Shown piece by piece: positions 21,691-34,300 of a DNA stretch of 64,000 nt (positions within the stretch are counted from its first letter, which is position 1; every line of letters begins with the position of its first letter). The notes beneath the pieces are model-generated. The model was given only the letters and a program-made list of their open reading frames with translations. It ran no database searches and was not told the origin of the DNA. Origin of the DNA: Angiostrongylus vasorum (taxonomy: Eukaryota; Nematoda; Chromadorea; Rhabditida; Metastrongylidae); contig JADANN010000080.1 of assembly GCA_018806985.1 (NCBI GenBank), positions 558,001 to 622,000 on the forward strand. Reading direction: 5' to 3'. The position numbers and the translations under genes were made by a program.

Positions 21691-24560
21691 CTTTCAAGTT
21701 TTCTCATTCTTCACGGAATTATTGTGCAATTTCTAGGAAGAAGTCGAAACTTTAGCCGAATAAAAATTCAACAAAACTTGTACGTAAAGAGAGCTGTCTT
21801 AGAAGACAATCACTGTCGGTTATTTGGAAGGCAAAAATACGCACGATAAATTGGGAACGGAGTGTGACAGCCTTCAATTGCTTGCAAAACTTCAGTGCTC
21901 ACTTTAGCTATTCAAGAACTAGACACATTCCACGTTATGCCATCACAGCGACAAATCTCACGCTCTGGAAGCGAAAAAAAATTCCACTGATTGAATGAGC
22001 GATGGTGATTGGTTCACGAAACAGAGACACGCGTAGAGAGTTTCCTCTTCCCAAAAACACTATTTAATGTATGGCATATTCATCAGCAGGGTACGTGTAC
22101 CTCTGTGATAATAATGCCTTTCAATGTGTTGGCCTTACATAACCTCTGATTACTCCGGACTCGGTAGACTGACTCGTCCAGAAATCTCTTTGCGATCTAC
22201 AGAATCTAAAGATGCCTAATGCGGCTTCCCAAAAGTCGACTCTCATGTAGTGAGAGTCGGATTGACCAGCATTCAAAACAACAATAAAGGAGGACAAAAA
22301 ATTCTCTAGCAACAGATTAACCCTTAGGTAAATCCAAATGTTTTGTCGACGGTGGAAGTGAGTAGACGCATCAAATGAAAGTGTTGAGATCCGCACAACA
22401 TATATGCAGACGTTTCGAGGCAAATTAAAAAAAATAAGGCAAAACGACAAGCGACGCTGTGGAAAGAAAACAGTTGTCGTTATGGCAGAGCTACAGCTCA
22501 GAGCAATGAGTTTCTGAGTTTACAAGACGGACCTGTTTTTTGAAAGCAACCCAACATTCTCCACAGATGAGTATTCTTTTTCTAAGAACTTAGACAGCCC
22601 ATTTTCGTGAGTCCTGAGTACCTACAGATTTTCCACTTGCCTCGCTCTTTGATCAGCGACAGCTGTCAGTTTTCACCACAGTGACGAGAACCGTTGCATA
22701 ATACGAGAACCTCCGCAGATCTTTTTCAGCTGAGAGCGTAGTTGTGCGTTGGGGGGTCACAGAACGGCTGCACCCACCTTTTAATGTTTTCCTAGTCTCC
22801 GAGGCGCGAAGATTGCCCATTCTGCTGTCATCCTTTCTAAAATTTTCTCTTCCGTATCGCTTTGCTTTTCAACAAGTATCTCACCTACATGGATGATACT
22901 GTTCTGTAACCAAAGCTACATTAACTTTATTCCAACGATGTTCCACTTCGCAGATTCCACTTTGTACGATTGCAAAGTAATAAATCGTGAAGTCGAGCGA
23001 CTGCGGCCATGGGCTCTGATTATAGCGGCTCTGAAGTGTTTAAAGGAACAGAAATGTTGACCGGATAAAACTTACATAACAGTCTAGTGATGGCTCAATG
23101 ATTTAAAAAAAATAATCTTTTTGGGTTTGTTTTAGATAAAAATCACATTCGCAATTTCGTCCAATTGAGACATGGTCACCAGAAATGCGGCACTGATAGA
23201 ATAATAATGCTTCTACAATATGGTGTGCCGTTGTTGAAACCTTTTCCCACAAGGAACCGTAATTAGACCACGGAAGAGGTCTAATTTAACGGTGCAGTTG
23301 CTTGCACAGCAGGTGGGTAGATTTTTTTCGCAGACCGGGTCCACTCCCTAATCAACGAGCACTAAGAGAATTACTTTCGTCTCGATAAGTTGGTTGCTCT
23401 TTCGTTTCCAGAATAGATTATAGCAAATGAAAATGATCTCCTGAAACCTTTTTTTTATGACCCCGATGTATCACGCACATTATTTGGGTGCGAATACCCT
23501 CGTCGGAATCCTCCTCGTTAACAGAAGGAGCTCTTGATCTGAGCGATATAAAATATTCTAGAAGAGCATTTGCAGAGCAGGTAACAAGTAAATCGTGCGA
23601 CATCTGTGGAGATTGTTTAGATAACACTTATTAAGCTTAATCATCGTGCGCGAGCTTCGCTCTCAACGATGTCGGCTTCGTCATAATCTCATGTTTACAG
23701 TTCCTAATCTGTGGAAATCTTGAGGTATTTCATTGGCTCCGTTAGTGGGCACTTTGCAGTGAGGAATTCACGGTGGCTTTGGGCCATGAAAAGAGGATTG
23801 TGGGTGGAAAATTATTGTAGTACAACATTCCCGATGTCTACTGCGACCAAATGTGACCAAATATTTATGTAAATTACTGTGTTACGTCTGTCCACGGTGT
23901 TTTTTTTATGATGTATGTGGTTATAGTTTGTACACATTAATGTACACACTACCCAATCGTTCTTCTTATTCTTTCGCTCACATTATTATGCGGGGATACG
24001 ATCTGTGTGTCTGTACAGCAAATACTCTTCTCATGATTTTTTAACGAATATGGGACCAACGCATACCTGTCTTTGAGTTTATTTCAGTGTATTAATAAGG
24101 AATATGGTTGTGTTTGTGCGGTACGCGCTTTGTTACCCCTTAAAGCGGCTTTAGCAGCTGTTCCTTTTATGATAATTTGTTGAGTATCAAAATAGGTTTA
24201 TTATGGTTTATTCTATGGGAATGGCAAGCAGTTGCTGGAAAAAATCTGTATTTTGGTGCTTTGGTTATGTTAGTAGTCAGCTAGAGTTCTTAAATCATTT
24301 TCGTAGGAAGATTAAAATCGATATTGGAAGAAGAAGTTATTCAAAGCAGCTCAAAAAGGAGCCAGTTTTATGAGGTCCGGTCGGGACCAGACCGAATATA
24401 ATGCTCCGCAATGATGGGCGAAGATCGGGCGTTTACCACAACCCGCCGTGATATGATATTCGTAACGGGAGAGTTCTTCAAGAAAATTCGCGGATCCACA
24501 GTATTCGTCTCGGACTCCGAAATCCCCGCTGGTGAAAAACGGGCGGGCATTCTACCCTCT
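21691..24560. other. no gene supported
   Basis: Minus-strand frames at 22121-22450 and 23418-23627 (the latter with SRAPSVNEEDSDEGI) might be exons but lack family matches. No copy of the dispersed repeats lies here. Confidence 0.35.
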
Positions 24561-25130
24561 GAAATTATACTTACAAAAGAATGTAAAAGATAGGCGCAGC
24601 TCGAGGAACCCGATAATATCACTGCGCGTTTTCCTACAGCTAGTGCCCACAAATTAAATCTGCTTCTTGCAAGCCAAATTACAACTTACCTTCTGGAAGA
24701 GAAAATCGCAAACCAGTAGAGGACCCCGCGCACGGTCGCCATACACAAGAAGAGTTACCGAAGGGATATTCGTAATTCCCTTCCATTGTTCCTGTTGAGT
24801 GTCCTCTGCAAGCTCTTCACGAAGACTACCCTTTTGCACATTTCGAAGACGTTGGATGACGCACAACCAGTTGAGCAAAAAGGGTTTCAAGGAGTATTCT
24901 GTGGCGCGGACCACATCGTAGCCGTATCGAAGGTCAAGGAAGTCACTCGGAAACAACACTTGCTCCCCATCTTGAATTCCGCCTACTACGCAATAGTGTT
25001 TAATATATTCGAAACGAATGTAATCTCATTTGCGCGTGTCGTCCACGGAGAGTGTTGGGACGCTTCTAGAAAGAATTTGAGGGAGTGGAACTTTTATCAG
25101 GTGTTCGTGGTGTGGGTTCATTTCTAACGC
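24560..25130 (+). pseudogene. RTE-type LINE reverse-transcriptase fragment
   Basis: The plus frame contains LPSEIILTKE, then KLNLLLASQITTYLLEEKIA, an in-frame stop, RTPRTVAIHKK, then LLSVLCKLFTKTTLLHISKT, LDDAQPVEQKGF and DHIVAVSKVKEVTRKQHLL. These match RTE reverse transcriptase blocks (WKTSKTVLLYKK, LLSVxYKLFTKVxLxRI, LDExQPxEQAGFRxGFS, DHIxTVxxLIEVxREYxLPL). The AFD catalytic block is degenerate (AIVFNIFETN). At least one stop and probable frameshifts; inactive. Confidence 0.8.
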
Positions 25131-25639
25131 ACACAGCACAGGTCGCGCTTTCGAAGAACAGACAGAATGAGCTAAAGCTGTGCAAACCTATCCGAGAGTG
25201 TGTCAGCTCCAAAAATTTGCTTACCTACGCTGAGTCATTAGCTTCGTTAATAATTAACAAAGAAATCACTTTACCACAAATGGCGAATCGGTGATCATTG
25301 ATACTGTGATGAAATGTGCTGACCTTACTTTAAGGCTTCTGGCATCATTGGATGAAGACGTAACTGGTTTCGCAGTTTAGAGTAGTGCATGCACATCCTC
25401 TTTAATTTGGATGATGATTGAACAAGTGTTGCGAAGGAATGAATAAATTATTACTAGCCACCGGGCAAAAATTTAGTTACGCATCCTTCTGCCAGCGATG
25501 CATGTCATTACCAGATATTATTAGATTACTTATTCAATTCTAAGCTAGCTAATAAACAATAACTTCGTAGTTCATTCGTTTTCTCATGCTTTCCACTTTT
25601 TTTTAAATACAAAGACTACAGGCGCATTTCCAGTTAATC

Positions 25640-26270
25640 AGCCAAATCCTTCAGATAACAAAATTTTCCTTTATTTTAATGGAATATCTTGCTGCCAGAA
25701 GTCCTCGCTTTCTTAAAATACCAAAGTATTTGCAGTACAAAGTTGAACTTGAAACACCCAGGATGGGAAGCGCTGCTGATCGACCAGCTGTTCTGGCGAT
25801 ACTGATCAAATAGTTTTCTAGCTTGGCCGTTCCGAACCTGGCGTTGATATCTCGAATAACGAATTTATAAGAAGGACTTATCATTGCGAATTACTTCCTC
25901 GTACTCGCTGTTTATCGCATCCTGTTCGCTTTCATCTGTCGTACAGGTTGGTGTGTAGCAGTTGATGAAAGTTGACTTTTTTTGATGCGGAACGTGGAGA
26001 CGAATGGTGAGCAATCGTCGGATTGACAACATGGGCAATAGATAAGTGTACGACGAAGCCAAAGCCTCCGACATTTCGTAATGGAAATTTTCCTTCATGA
26101 ATGGCAAGAATGCCATCGTCTAACAAAAAAATCTAACGGGCTTGTGTAGCATTTCCAGGTTTTAGTCTAATGCAGGGCGATCACATGGAATTTTTATGCC
26201 ATCGGCGACCTCAACAACGGCGTAAAAGTCTGTTTCTGAAGAGACTGTTCTGGCATTGTTGGTGCACAGA
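25640..26270 (-). pseudogene. RTE-type LINE endonuclease fragment
   Basis: Minus-strand pieces: SLQKQTFTPLL and KFHVIAL, then FPLRNVGGFGFVVHLSIAHV, STFINCYTPTCTTDESEQDA with EEVIRNDKS, and YKFVIRDINARFGTAKLE. These align with an RTE endonuclease ([70 protein letters not shown]). Frameshifts separate the blocks. It is a different RTE subfamily from the fragment at 3.0-3.5 kb and again lies tail-to-tail with a plus-strand RT piece. Confidence 0.8.
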
Positions 26271-26465
26271 AGAAGTAGCCTTCATGACGTATCTTGGGTG
26301 TGCTCGTTTTGTCTGTTTCGACTGAGATCCCATGCAAACCGAGATTTGATCGCCTCCCACCGCTTTTCATAGAATCCGTCATTGTAGAGGGGTAGCGCCT
26401 ACTGTGGAGGTACTGAGACTGGAGCTTTTCTAATTTTGGCTGTGTGTTTTTCTGTGTGTCCAGGT

Positions 26466-26590
26466 CAATCTAGGCTAAGACTACAACTCGTTACCAACCC
26501 AGGTCGTTTCCGTCCTTTTCGGTGGCATGGAGCTTTGCCACCGTGCGATTAGTTTGGTACCAGGACGGTGGCGATTCCCGGTACAAATTC
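26466..26590 (-). mobile_element. diverged F2 repeat fragment
   Basis: Contains TTTGCCACCGTGCGATTAG and TACCAGGACGGTGGCGATTC, which match the middle of F2 (TTTGCCACCATGCGACTTTG / TACCAGGACGGTGGTGGATC). Both ends are lost. Confidence 0.6.
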
Positions 26591-26599
26591 ATGAGTTTT

Positions 26600-26730
26600 C
26601 ATTTCTCTTCCCTCATAGATGGAGACAATGTGTGAGTGACTCCATCTCCTGAATCGATTACAACACCGGCCGTTCTACCGGAAGCGTATAATGAAAGCAC
26701 AGTTTGAACTTCTTTATAAATGGTAGAGCG
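26600..26730 (-). pseudogene. actin gene fragment
   Basis: The minus frame reads [20 protein letters not shown] then GDGVTHT, and after a one-base shift VSIYEG. Conventional actin has [32 protein letters not shown]. The phosphate-2 loop DSGDGVTH is intact, but only about 40 residues remain, with a frameshift just after it. No other actin exon was found nearby, so this is a relic. Confidence 0.85.
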
Positions 26731-27289
26731 GGATTCTTCCTCGAACCATTCTACAGATCTAATAAACAGTTTCCAGATTTGACCACGCTGAATCACTATC
26801 GTTTATGAATTGGAGGGATCTTTCTCTTGCATGTGTGGAGTCACTCTGCCACCACCTAGGAAACAATGATTTTGGCCGAGGTAGTGTCAAATGGATGACC
26901 AAGTGTATGTATTATAGAACGGCATCATTAACCATTGCGTCGAACAGGCCACTTATGGCAAATAAGTAGGATATCTATTTTGTACAGTTTAACTTTGGAA
27001 TGTTTTTATGCAGTCGTATTAAAGCAATAGCTTGAATAGGAGCAAATCAGCTTAGTTCGGACTAGCAAAGAAAAGGTTACTATAACGACGCTTATGTCAT
27101 TTGAGACAGTATAGCTGGCATAAGTGTTGCTGGATTGCCATAAGCTTCAAGCTATAGCAAAGTTAATTCCACGTTATGGTTCTCTTCAGAGGTTCAATAA
27201 CTAATTTCTATTGCATTTCTAAAGCTAGTGTTCACTGATCTGCTTTTAAATCGACTGTATTCGGGTTATGAGGTTTTGAGGTTTTAATA
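26731..27289. other. no gene seen
   Basis: Nothing supported on either strand. Confidence 0.4.
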
Positions 27290-27668
27290 ACCCTCGCAAC
27301 GGTTCACCTCCTCACCGTGGCTGGGAGGTGTTCCTGGGTATCGGACTGCGACGTACAGCGAGGGGATTCGTTTCCCCGGCAGAATCTCACAATCTGAGGA
27401 GTTCGGCGTTTCCATCAAGAAGCATAGCTAAGAGTAAACCAATACCACGATCCACCACCGTCCTGGTATCAAAGTCGCACGGTGGCAAATCTCCCTCTGA
27501 TCCACAAGTGCTGCGACTGCCTGTAGTGGTGACGACCTGGAGCAGACTTTGGCCAGGCTGTCCTCGTGATTCCAGGGAACCACATTGGGTTAACGAACAA
27601 ATCTCCGAAAAATGGTGATTATGCTGGGGCCCACAGAACTAGTGAGGACAGGCGGTTCAAGTATCAAC
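27290..27668 (+). mobile_element. F2 dispersed repeat
   Basis: Starts CGCAACGGTTCACCTCCTCA and ends GGCGGTTCAAGTATCAACT. Its tail end abuts directly on the inverted helicase copy (join at about 27668-27672). Confidence 0.85.
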
Positions 27669-28083
27669 TATACCAACACTTCCAAAAATCTCAAAGAGTC
27701 GCAAACCAGGAAGCATCTATAACCATCAGAATAGGAAAGGCAACAGTTCTTGAAATGGAAATAAAACGCAAGTTTTATCTTCCCAGGAAGATCTAACGAA
27801 CTACTGCCTTCTTTATCATCGAAGATCTTCTTAATTTTCACGAAAAGACGATAGAACTAGTTTCCTCAGCGTCCCAAGGATTACAGCCGAACGGGACCGC
27901 CCTAAACAGGTAAGGCATACTTACCGAGAAAACTCGTTTCAAAGCTGTTCATCTTCTTCAATGAACTCGACCATGTGGATCGGTGCCTCCGCAATTTCTT
28001 TCCGCAAGCATTCGATTGCATCCTCTGCCTCCAGTATCGCAAGACGAACGTCAACAGATGAAATCTCCGGCGATGCCAAACTT
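27669..28083 (-). pseudogene. inverted duplicate of part of the FANCJ-like helicase relic
   Basis: The minus strand repeats the plus strand from about 4363 to 5152: SLASPEISSVDVRLAILEAE, then IECLRKEIAEAPIHMVEFIE and the same EEDEQL-stop, followed by CGAGTTTTCTCGGTAAGTATG and the flank down to TGAGATTTTTGGAA.TGTTGG. It lacks the 321-bp M1 insertion and about 35 bp near 4576-4620. The shared stop means the parent was already broken before duplication, or that this stop is the true end of an alternative exon. It carries no other helicase exon. Confidence 0.9.
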
Positions 28084-28227
28084 TTTTCAGCGGAGTAAAA
28101 GCAGCCTCCTGTACAATTTTCTCTCAGAAAGAAGACTCTGTCCACTGAATAAACTACATTTTTAAAAGACTCTATCCACTGAATAAACTACATTTTAAAT
28201 CATGTAATTCCTCGTTTTTGACATTCT

Positions 28228-28610
28228 TACTTACCTGATGCTTGAATGGCCCGTCCTCACTGGTTGTGCAAGCCCCCAGCATAATCTCCATTTCCGGAGA
28301 TTTGCTTGTTAAAGCCATTGAAGTTCTCTGGAATCCAGAGGCCTGTCCGGCCAAACTCTGCCCCAGGTCTTCACCACCACAGGCAATCGCAGCCTTTGTG
28401 GATCAGAGGGGATTTACCACCATGCGACTTTGATACCAGGACGGTGGTGGATCCCGGCATTGGTTTACTCTTAGCTAGGCTTCCTGATGGAAACGTTGGA
28501 CTTTTCTCAGCCTGAGACACCTTGCCAGGGGATGAGCTTCTGCTGTACATCGCAGTCCGTCACCCAAGAACACCTCCCAGTCACGATGACAGGGTAAACA
28601 GCTGGGAGGA
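28228..28610 (-). mobile_element. F2 dispersed repeat
   Basis: Inverted copy, running from CTTACTTACCTGATGCTTG to CCCAGTCACGATGACAGG. The conserved antisense frame is partly open ([18 protein letters not shown]). Confidence 0.85.
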
Positions 28611-29286
28611 TTTGATATTCGTTTATCTGAAATGTAACAAAAACTGTCCAAATAGTTCCTTCCGCGGCTGCCTTCACATAGACGAGAACAATGAATTTGG
28701 TGAAAAGAAAATGAAATCTGAAAAAGGTTTTATTCTTATACTTTCAGTCTTGGGACCATTTCTCCTGCTTGAAATTTCAAATCGAAAAGTCTGCTCAGTG
28801 TTTTTACTTCCATATTCGTATGCCGGTCAGATGTTATACCCAACGCCTTAAGCTCGAGAAATGCTCCATTTTGCACTCACTAGTTTAAAGAAAGTCTGCT
28901 AATTTTTTTGAAGTTGACTGTTGATAGTGAAAGATCGTGATAAATTAGAACCTCTTGTTGCAAGTGAGCTACATGCAGCCGATTCTGTACTACTACATTG
29001 CTTTGTTTCCGATGGATCAAAAGGCGAAGTGGACCTAGCATCACCTGTCACTCAAATACAAATATGATGGATGAACCATCTTCACAAGTAGTTGATTTCT
29101 CTTTCATTTCCGACTACCATGAGGCCGTTACAATTGTATGGAATGGATGGGAATAAAGAAAAATATCAGAAACTGCGCCATATGGCTTGTAAAACTATGT
29201 TGGGAAATCTGAATGCTTATCATTGTTGGCAAACGAGATTTTTGGCTTTACTCTTACAACATACAAATTTTGAAGCACACGAAACA
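28611..29286. other. no gene seen
   Basis: No supported feature between the F2 copy and the next SINE-1. Confidence 0.4.
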
Positions 29287-29570
29287 AATATAAAGGATAA
29301 AGGATAAAGCTCTCGGCGTTGATCAATCCCTTAGAGATGCGCCACGCGTTCGGGTTCATTAAGTATCGTTGGAGGTAACTGAATGCATATCTGGCCTTTA
29401 CAATGACTCGCGGTGGCCTATCGATGTATCGAGCCAGTGCAGCTATCCTCCCATACAAGTCTGGCACCAGTTTGCCGACCCCGGAGGGATGGAAGGCTTG
29501 GTGGGCCATGAGAGCGGGGATCGATCCCACGTGTATGTTGCAGGGGCACCTCCGACCACTGCTCCACAGG
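29287..29570 (-). mobile_element. SINE-1 copy, well preserved
   Basis: Tail AAATAAAGGATAAAGGATAA at the left shows repeated TTTATCC units on the minus strand. Head at about 29565. The B-box-like GGGATCGATCCC is at about 29517-29528. One of the copies closest to consensus. Confidence 0.9.
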
Positions 29571-29576
29571 CCATAC

Positions 29577-29870
29577 TTGTTTTGTGGTAGTGGTCAGAAT
29601 TCTTGAGGTACTTGTAGTATACGGTCTCTGTCCTATTTATATGCAATCCAGCCGATTAACACTCTTAGTTGAGGTCACTGATCATAGTCTCTGCTTCGTT
29701 CTTACTTCTTGATAAGATGACGTTGTTGTGTGCAAAGAAACATTCGTTAGGAATTTCCCCATCAATACAGATGCCTTTCTCGTCCCAATCAAGTGACTTC
29801 ATTATCTACTGCACTGCAGCGCTAAACAGGTTCGGGGATTTGTGATGCCATATCAAATCCCTTTCCTTAT
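29577..29870 (-). pseudogene. RTE-type LINE reverse-transcriptase palm fragment
   Basis: The minus frame reads NLFSAAVQ, stop, IMKSLDWDEKGICIDGE, CFFAHNNVILSRSKNEAET and MISDLN. It matches the RTE block LFxAxLxxxMxxLxWxExGIxxDGxxLxxLRFADDIVLxSxSxxEAExMLxxLN. The catalytic FADD has become FAHN, and there are two stops. Abuts SINE-1. Confidence 0.75.
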
Positions 29871-30596
29871 AGGCATGGTAATAAGTCGATGCAACAGCTG
29901 TATTATCGTAGCTCAGTTCCGATAGCAGTTATATAGTTTTTATGTACGACAGGTACACTCCTTGCTCGACGATCGCTAAGCTCGCATTCGTTTAGACGTT
30001 GCCAAACGTTTTCTTTCCGCAGAACCACAGTATACTGGAGAAAGTTCGAAAACAGTACTTTTAAAGTGTGGTACAAACACTTTTTTTGGAAATGTTCTCG
30101 TTTCTCGATACGTAAATCCAATCTTTTTTATAATTCTCAGCAGCAAAAAATTGAAGAGCGAAGCTAAATCGTCGTCTTGAAGAAAAAAATTTTGCTTTCG
30201 AAGTCAGCCTTAAGTTTTATTTAGAGCATGATATTAATTTAACGTTTCAGCATCGAATAAGACGCGCAGTACTCCTCCCAATCGGACGCAGATTTGCTGT
30301 CTCCTCAGTCGAGCATCATGTTGCAATACAGTAAGTCCTTCGCCTAAAGAATAAGTGGAGAAGTATAGCTTCAGATGTCACAGGATCTGGTGATTACATC
30401 TTTATTTTATAATAATATGAACTCGCAACATTGTTTCACCTATCTAGGTACCATGGAGGAATACTAAAGGAAAATTAAAAATACAGGGAATACAGGGTAA
30501 GACTTTGCTCAGCAAATACGTGTTATATTTACAGATCATTGAAAACTAACTGATATTTGAGCTCAGTAAATAACCGATACAACATCTAACTGAAAC
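29871..30596. other. no gene supported; one possible exon at 30250-30330
   Basis: A stretch between acceptor ACGTTTCAG (30249) and donor GTAAGT (about 30331) is open (HRIRRAVLLPIGRRF...). It is too short and isolated to assign. Confidence 0.3.
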
Positions 30597-30875
30597 TGGG
30601 AAAGGGCGTAACGCAGTCGATAGGGGTACCCTGCAATACACACGTGATCGCTGATCCCAACCATCGTCTGAGCCTGACCAAGCCTTCCATTCCTTCAGGG
30701 CCCGCAAATTGATTCCACACTTCTCTGGCAGTGTAGCAGCACTGATCCGTTACACTAGTAGGCCACATTAAGCCATTTTATAGGCCAGACATGCATTTAA
30801 CCTAGTCACCTCTAACAATGTTTGGTGGAGTCGAATGTATAACAAACCCCTCAGGGATTGATCTATGGCGAATGT
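30597..30875 (+). mobile_element. SINE-1 copy, old
   Basis: Plus orientation. The head GGGCGTAACGCAGTCGATAG retains the A-box; it continues through CCAAGCCTTCCATTCCTTCA and ends at CTCAGGGATTGATC. Strongly diverged, with no tail visible. Confidence 0.7.
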
Positions 30876-31395
30876 CTCACCATTTATTTTCTATGCCCAA
30901 TTGATAAGCCTAAAAGAGCTTGCTATAAAACTTCGATTTGGCCAACCTTGTGGGTCTATTGCCTATTCACGCGGTGTCCACTCTACTCGATTCGACACGA
31001 CGCAACTACGAAGACTTATACACCGCAAGGAATAACTACTATGGTTACTCGATTTAAGTCATTGCGATTTTCAAAAAGACAAAAGCGCCAAAACTTTAGC
31101 CGCAATACGGTATTTAACAGCCTCGTGTAAGCCTGTTTAAAAGTGAGAAGTTCACTGGTATTAGTGAGTGTATTGCACCTACACAGCTGCAATTTCCCTT
31201 CGTGTTTGACCAGTTTCAGACATAATTGGCTCAGTGCTTTTCATTCAAAACTTTTGAATCCTTATTTAGTCAAAACTTATATTTACTAAACAATCATATG
31301 GGTTAGAAGAGCTAACTAACTCGTTAGTGTGCCAGAGTAAAACACTTGATCAGTGTAAAATTAATGAATATCGTACTGTGAAACTCTTTTCCGTA
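30876..31395. other. no gene seen; downstream of kinase stop codon
   Basis: 3' flank of the kinase gene. No exon was identified and no obvious polyadenylation signal was singled out. Confidence 0.4.
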
Positions 31396-34300
31396 TCAAC
31401 GCTCTCTCTTTGCTTTGAGTTCACGTTCCGAATAGCTTGTGACAGTGCTACTTGTCGATAGTGATGATTTGTCCTCCCAATCCCAACGCTCATTCATACG
31501 AACCGCTTTCTCTTCTCGGACCTAAAATATGAGTATTTCATGATGTTTTGACAACTATGTAAAAAAATCGGCCACCTCGTAGAATACTGCTTTTTTAAAA
31601 ATTTACCTATCTCACGAAAACAAAGCAAAATTACGTAGCACATTGAACTACTAAAACGCCTTTGGTGTCACATCACTCTAGGATTGGTCAGAGCCGGATC
31701 TTTCAATCCTTGTCTTATCACTGGATCTAATTCTACAAATTCTAGTTTGTTTGTTTCTAGGCGAAAGTAATGTAGACATAAAATTTCACTTAGGAGCGAG
31801 TTGGTTTTGGTCGTTTACTCACTGGAAAGAACTTGAGCGAGAAAATAAAACCAATTAGCAAACGCTGATTGAAACAACACCACGAAGCCCATTGGAACAG
31901 GCCTTGTGAGACCGATGACCAACTCCTCTCAAACTTTCTTTTGTCGCCGAGATTATCGTTTGCCAAAGTAACTATACAGAAGCATGACAGTGCACTGGGC
32001 GCTTGAGAAAGCAGGAGAAGTGTCATAACCACGGACCAATCCAAAAAAACCGATTTAATGAAGAGCGTGATGACTCATTTAAAGGGACAGTTTTTCTATC
32101 TTTGTATTATGCTACGGAAAAGCTGCGTACTATTCACAACGAAATCGTACGACTTCCAGACAATGAACAGAATTTCAATAGAACATGAAAGAAATAGAGG
32201 GACCAGAAAGATGGGGACGCGTTCTTCACACGCTTAAACCAGCTATATTCACAGAAGAAACCAACTGTCAGCTCCTTAAACGGCAGTCGAAGCAACAGTT
32301 AATGCGACCATTTTGCCGCCACGAGACAAACGACGTGAGTGAACGAAGGCATAGAACCCGCACAACAAGTGATAACGGATCATGATGACAGATCATCTAA
32401 GTATAAACATCAAAGTTGGTTAGGAATATTTCTCTCATTCAAGCAATAAGAACGGCTGCCACAAACATTCCACCTTTGAGAGCAACTTCGAGAAAAGTGA
32501 TCACGCTCTGCTCCTACTTAAATGGTGTCCAAAGCTCTTGCGATACGGCTTGCGGTAGGAAGAGCGACGATATTGAAGATTAGAGCAAAAATTTATGTTT
32601 TATATCTTCGTCAATATTCTCTTCAAAGATTCCGAAAGCTCATCAGGCTAATGATTTTATGCTTAACGGTTCTAGAACTTAGTACGTTGAACAGATCCAT
32701 CTAAATGAATGGAATAGTTGGAGATATGAAGCCACTCTTGTTTACTGCCTATTCTTTTTCATGGGAGGGTATGATGTGGAATATAACTGGAATGATGCTA
32801 AAATATTTGAATAACTCCCTAACGCAGGTGAATGCAGTGGCGATCGAACAATACCCTTTCCGGGAGCTAACGCGTAGACCACCACACCACGCGGATCCTT
32901 CGTTTCACTTCTCTCTCAGCCGTGTTTTATCTATAGTTGCTATGAGCAATCACCCGTCAAAGGTGTAATCAGAGGAATACATCGGGATTGAATTCAATAA
33001 TTGTACTTAGAGAAATTTCTTTCGATGAATGCAAAAAAGGTACGAAGGATCATTCCATTCCTTACGAACATTGTTTTCCTTAGCATCGACGAAATATAGA
33101 TCATTTCAGCCGTAAAATATGAATATGAAGTGGTATGAGAATTGTGGATCGAGCGATTTGAAGTAGCATCACCACCATCCACCGATTTCTTCGCATAACT
33201 GCAATTTCGGAGATGGTGTCGAGAACTCCGTTACCCCTTACCTTCTCGTTTCAGAAACGTCATTGTGGATCACATAATCGGAAGAATTTCGATGGTGTTT
33301 CAAACGCTGCCGCTTATCTGTGCAGCCTCAGCGTTTGACAGGGATGATGACTACACCTATCGATACACTTTCTTCTGTTAATAAGTGGAATAAGTTCGCA
33401 TTTATTCTTCTCGAGTTGCATCGAGCAGCCCAGAATGCAAGCATTCGGTGCAAGCATGCCTCTCTTCCAAGTACAAATCGTTACAATTGTAATTTTAGAT
33501 TTGACATCATGAAATACTCCTCAAGTTTTTAGCAATCCTCTGGTTTTGCACCAGTGACAACGTCGTGCGAATAGAAAATATCGATATAGTATAAATCCTG
33601 CAATTTCAGAAGGCCGTGCAAAATAACTGTCTCTTTGAAATAGCATCACTTTTTTTGTGCAAGCAAAATGAACAGTTTTGAAACCAAGATGTCTTGAAGA
33701 GCATTCTTGATTTGGCAGCCATGAAGTAGCAAGAAATTTCCAGAAATCATCGGTCTTCCCCTTAATGTTCTTCAGCACAGTTATTTATAAATGCACAATT
33801 AATCTCTCTGCCAACAAATCCTCTTAATTGGTGTCCTTCCCACACATTCTACATGCATCAGGGCTCATTGCCAGTGGGGTTCAGTGTGATATGCATCCAT
33901 GTTAAATGGTGAAAAGTATCCCTTGTAGGAAACCTCTATCCGATTTATATGTGTAGATTGCCATCTCATCTTCAGCGACCTTCCGGCTCTCTGCTGCTTT
34001 TATTTTCGACTACGCGAAGAAAACACACTGTCCAATTGCCAACGCCACTCAGTTGGAATCTGATCAGCGCACACATCCATTTGTGAAGATGACCACCCAT
34101 GTTTTAATTAAACCAACTGCAGTTCAGACATGGTGCTATTTTATAACCGATCAGTTATATGACCAGCACAACCGTTGTGTAGGACGAAAAAAATAAGTTT
34201 CTATTTCTTTTGCAGAATTCTTCGGAATCGTGTACTATCGACATATGTTCACTTCACTAATATTTGATTACACATTCAAGACTATCAATTTATCCTCTAG

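Noticed and set aside
24654..24959. Minus-strand frame resembling a PLAT/LH2 domain (VTLLVYGDRARG)
   Set aside because: It is antisense to a clear RTE reverse-transcriptase fragment on the plus strand.
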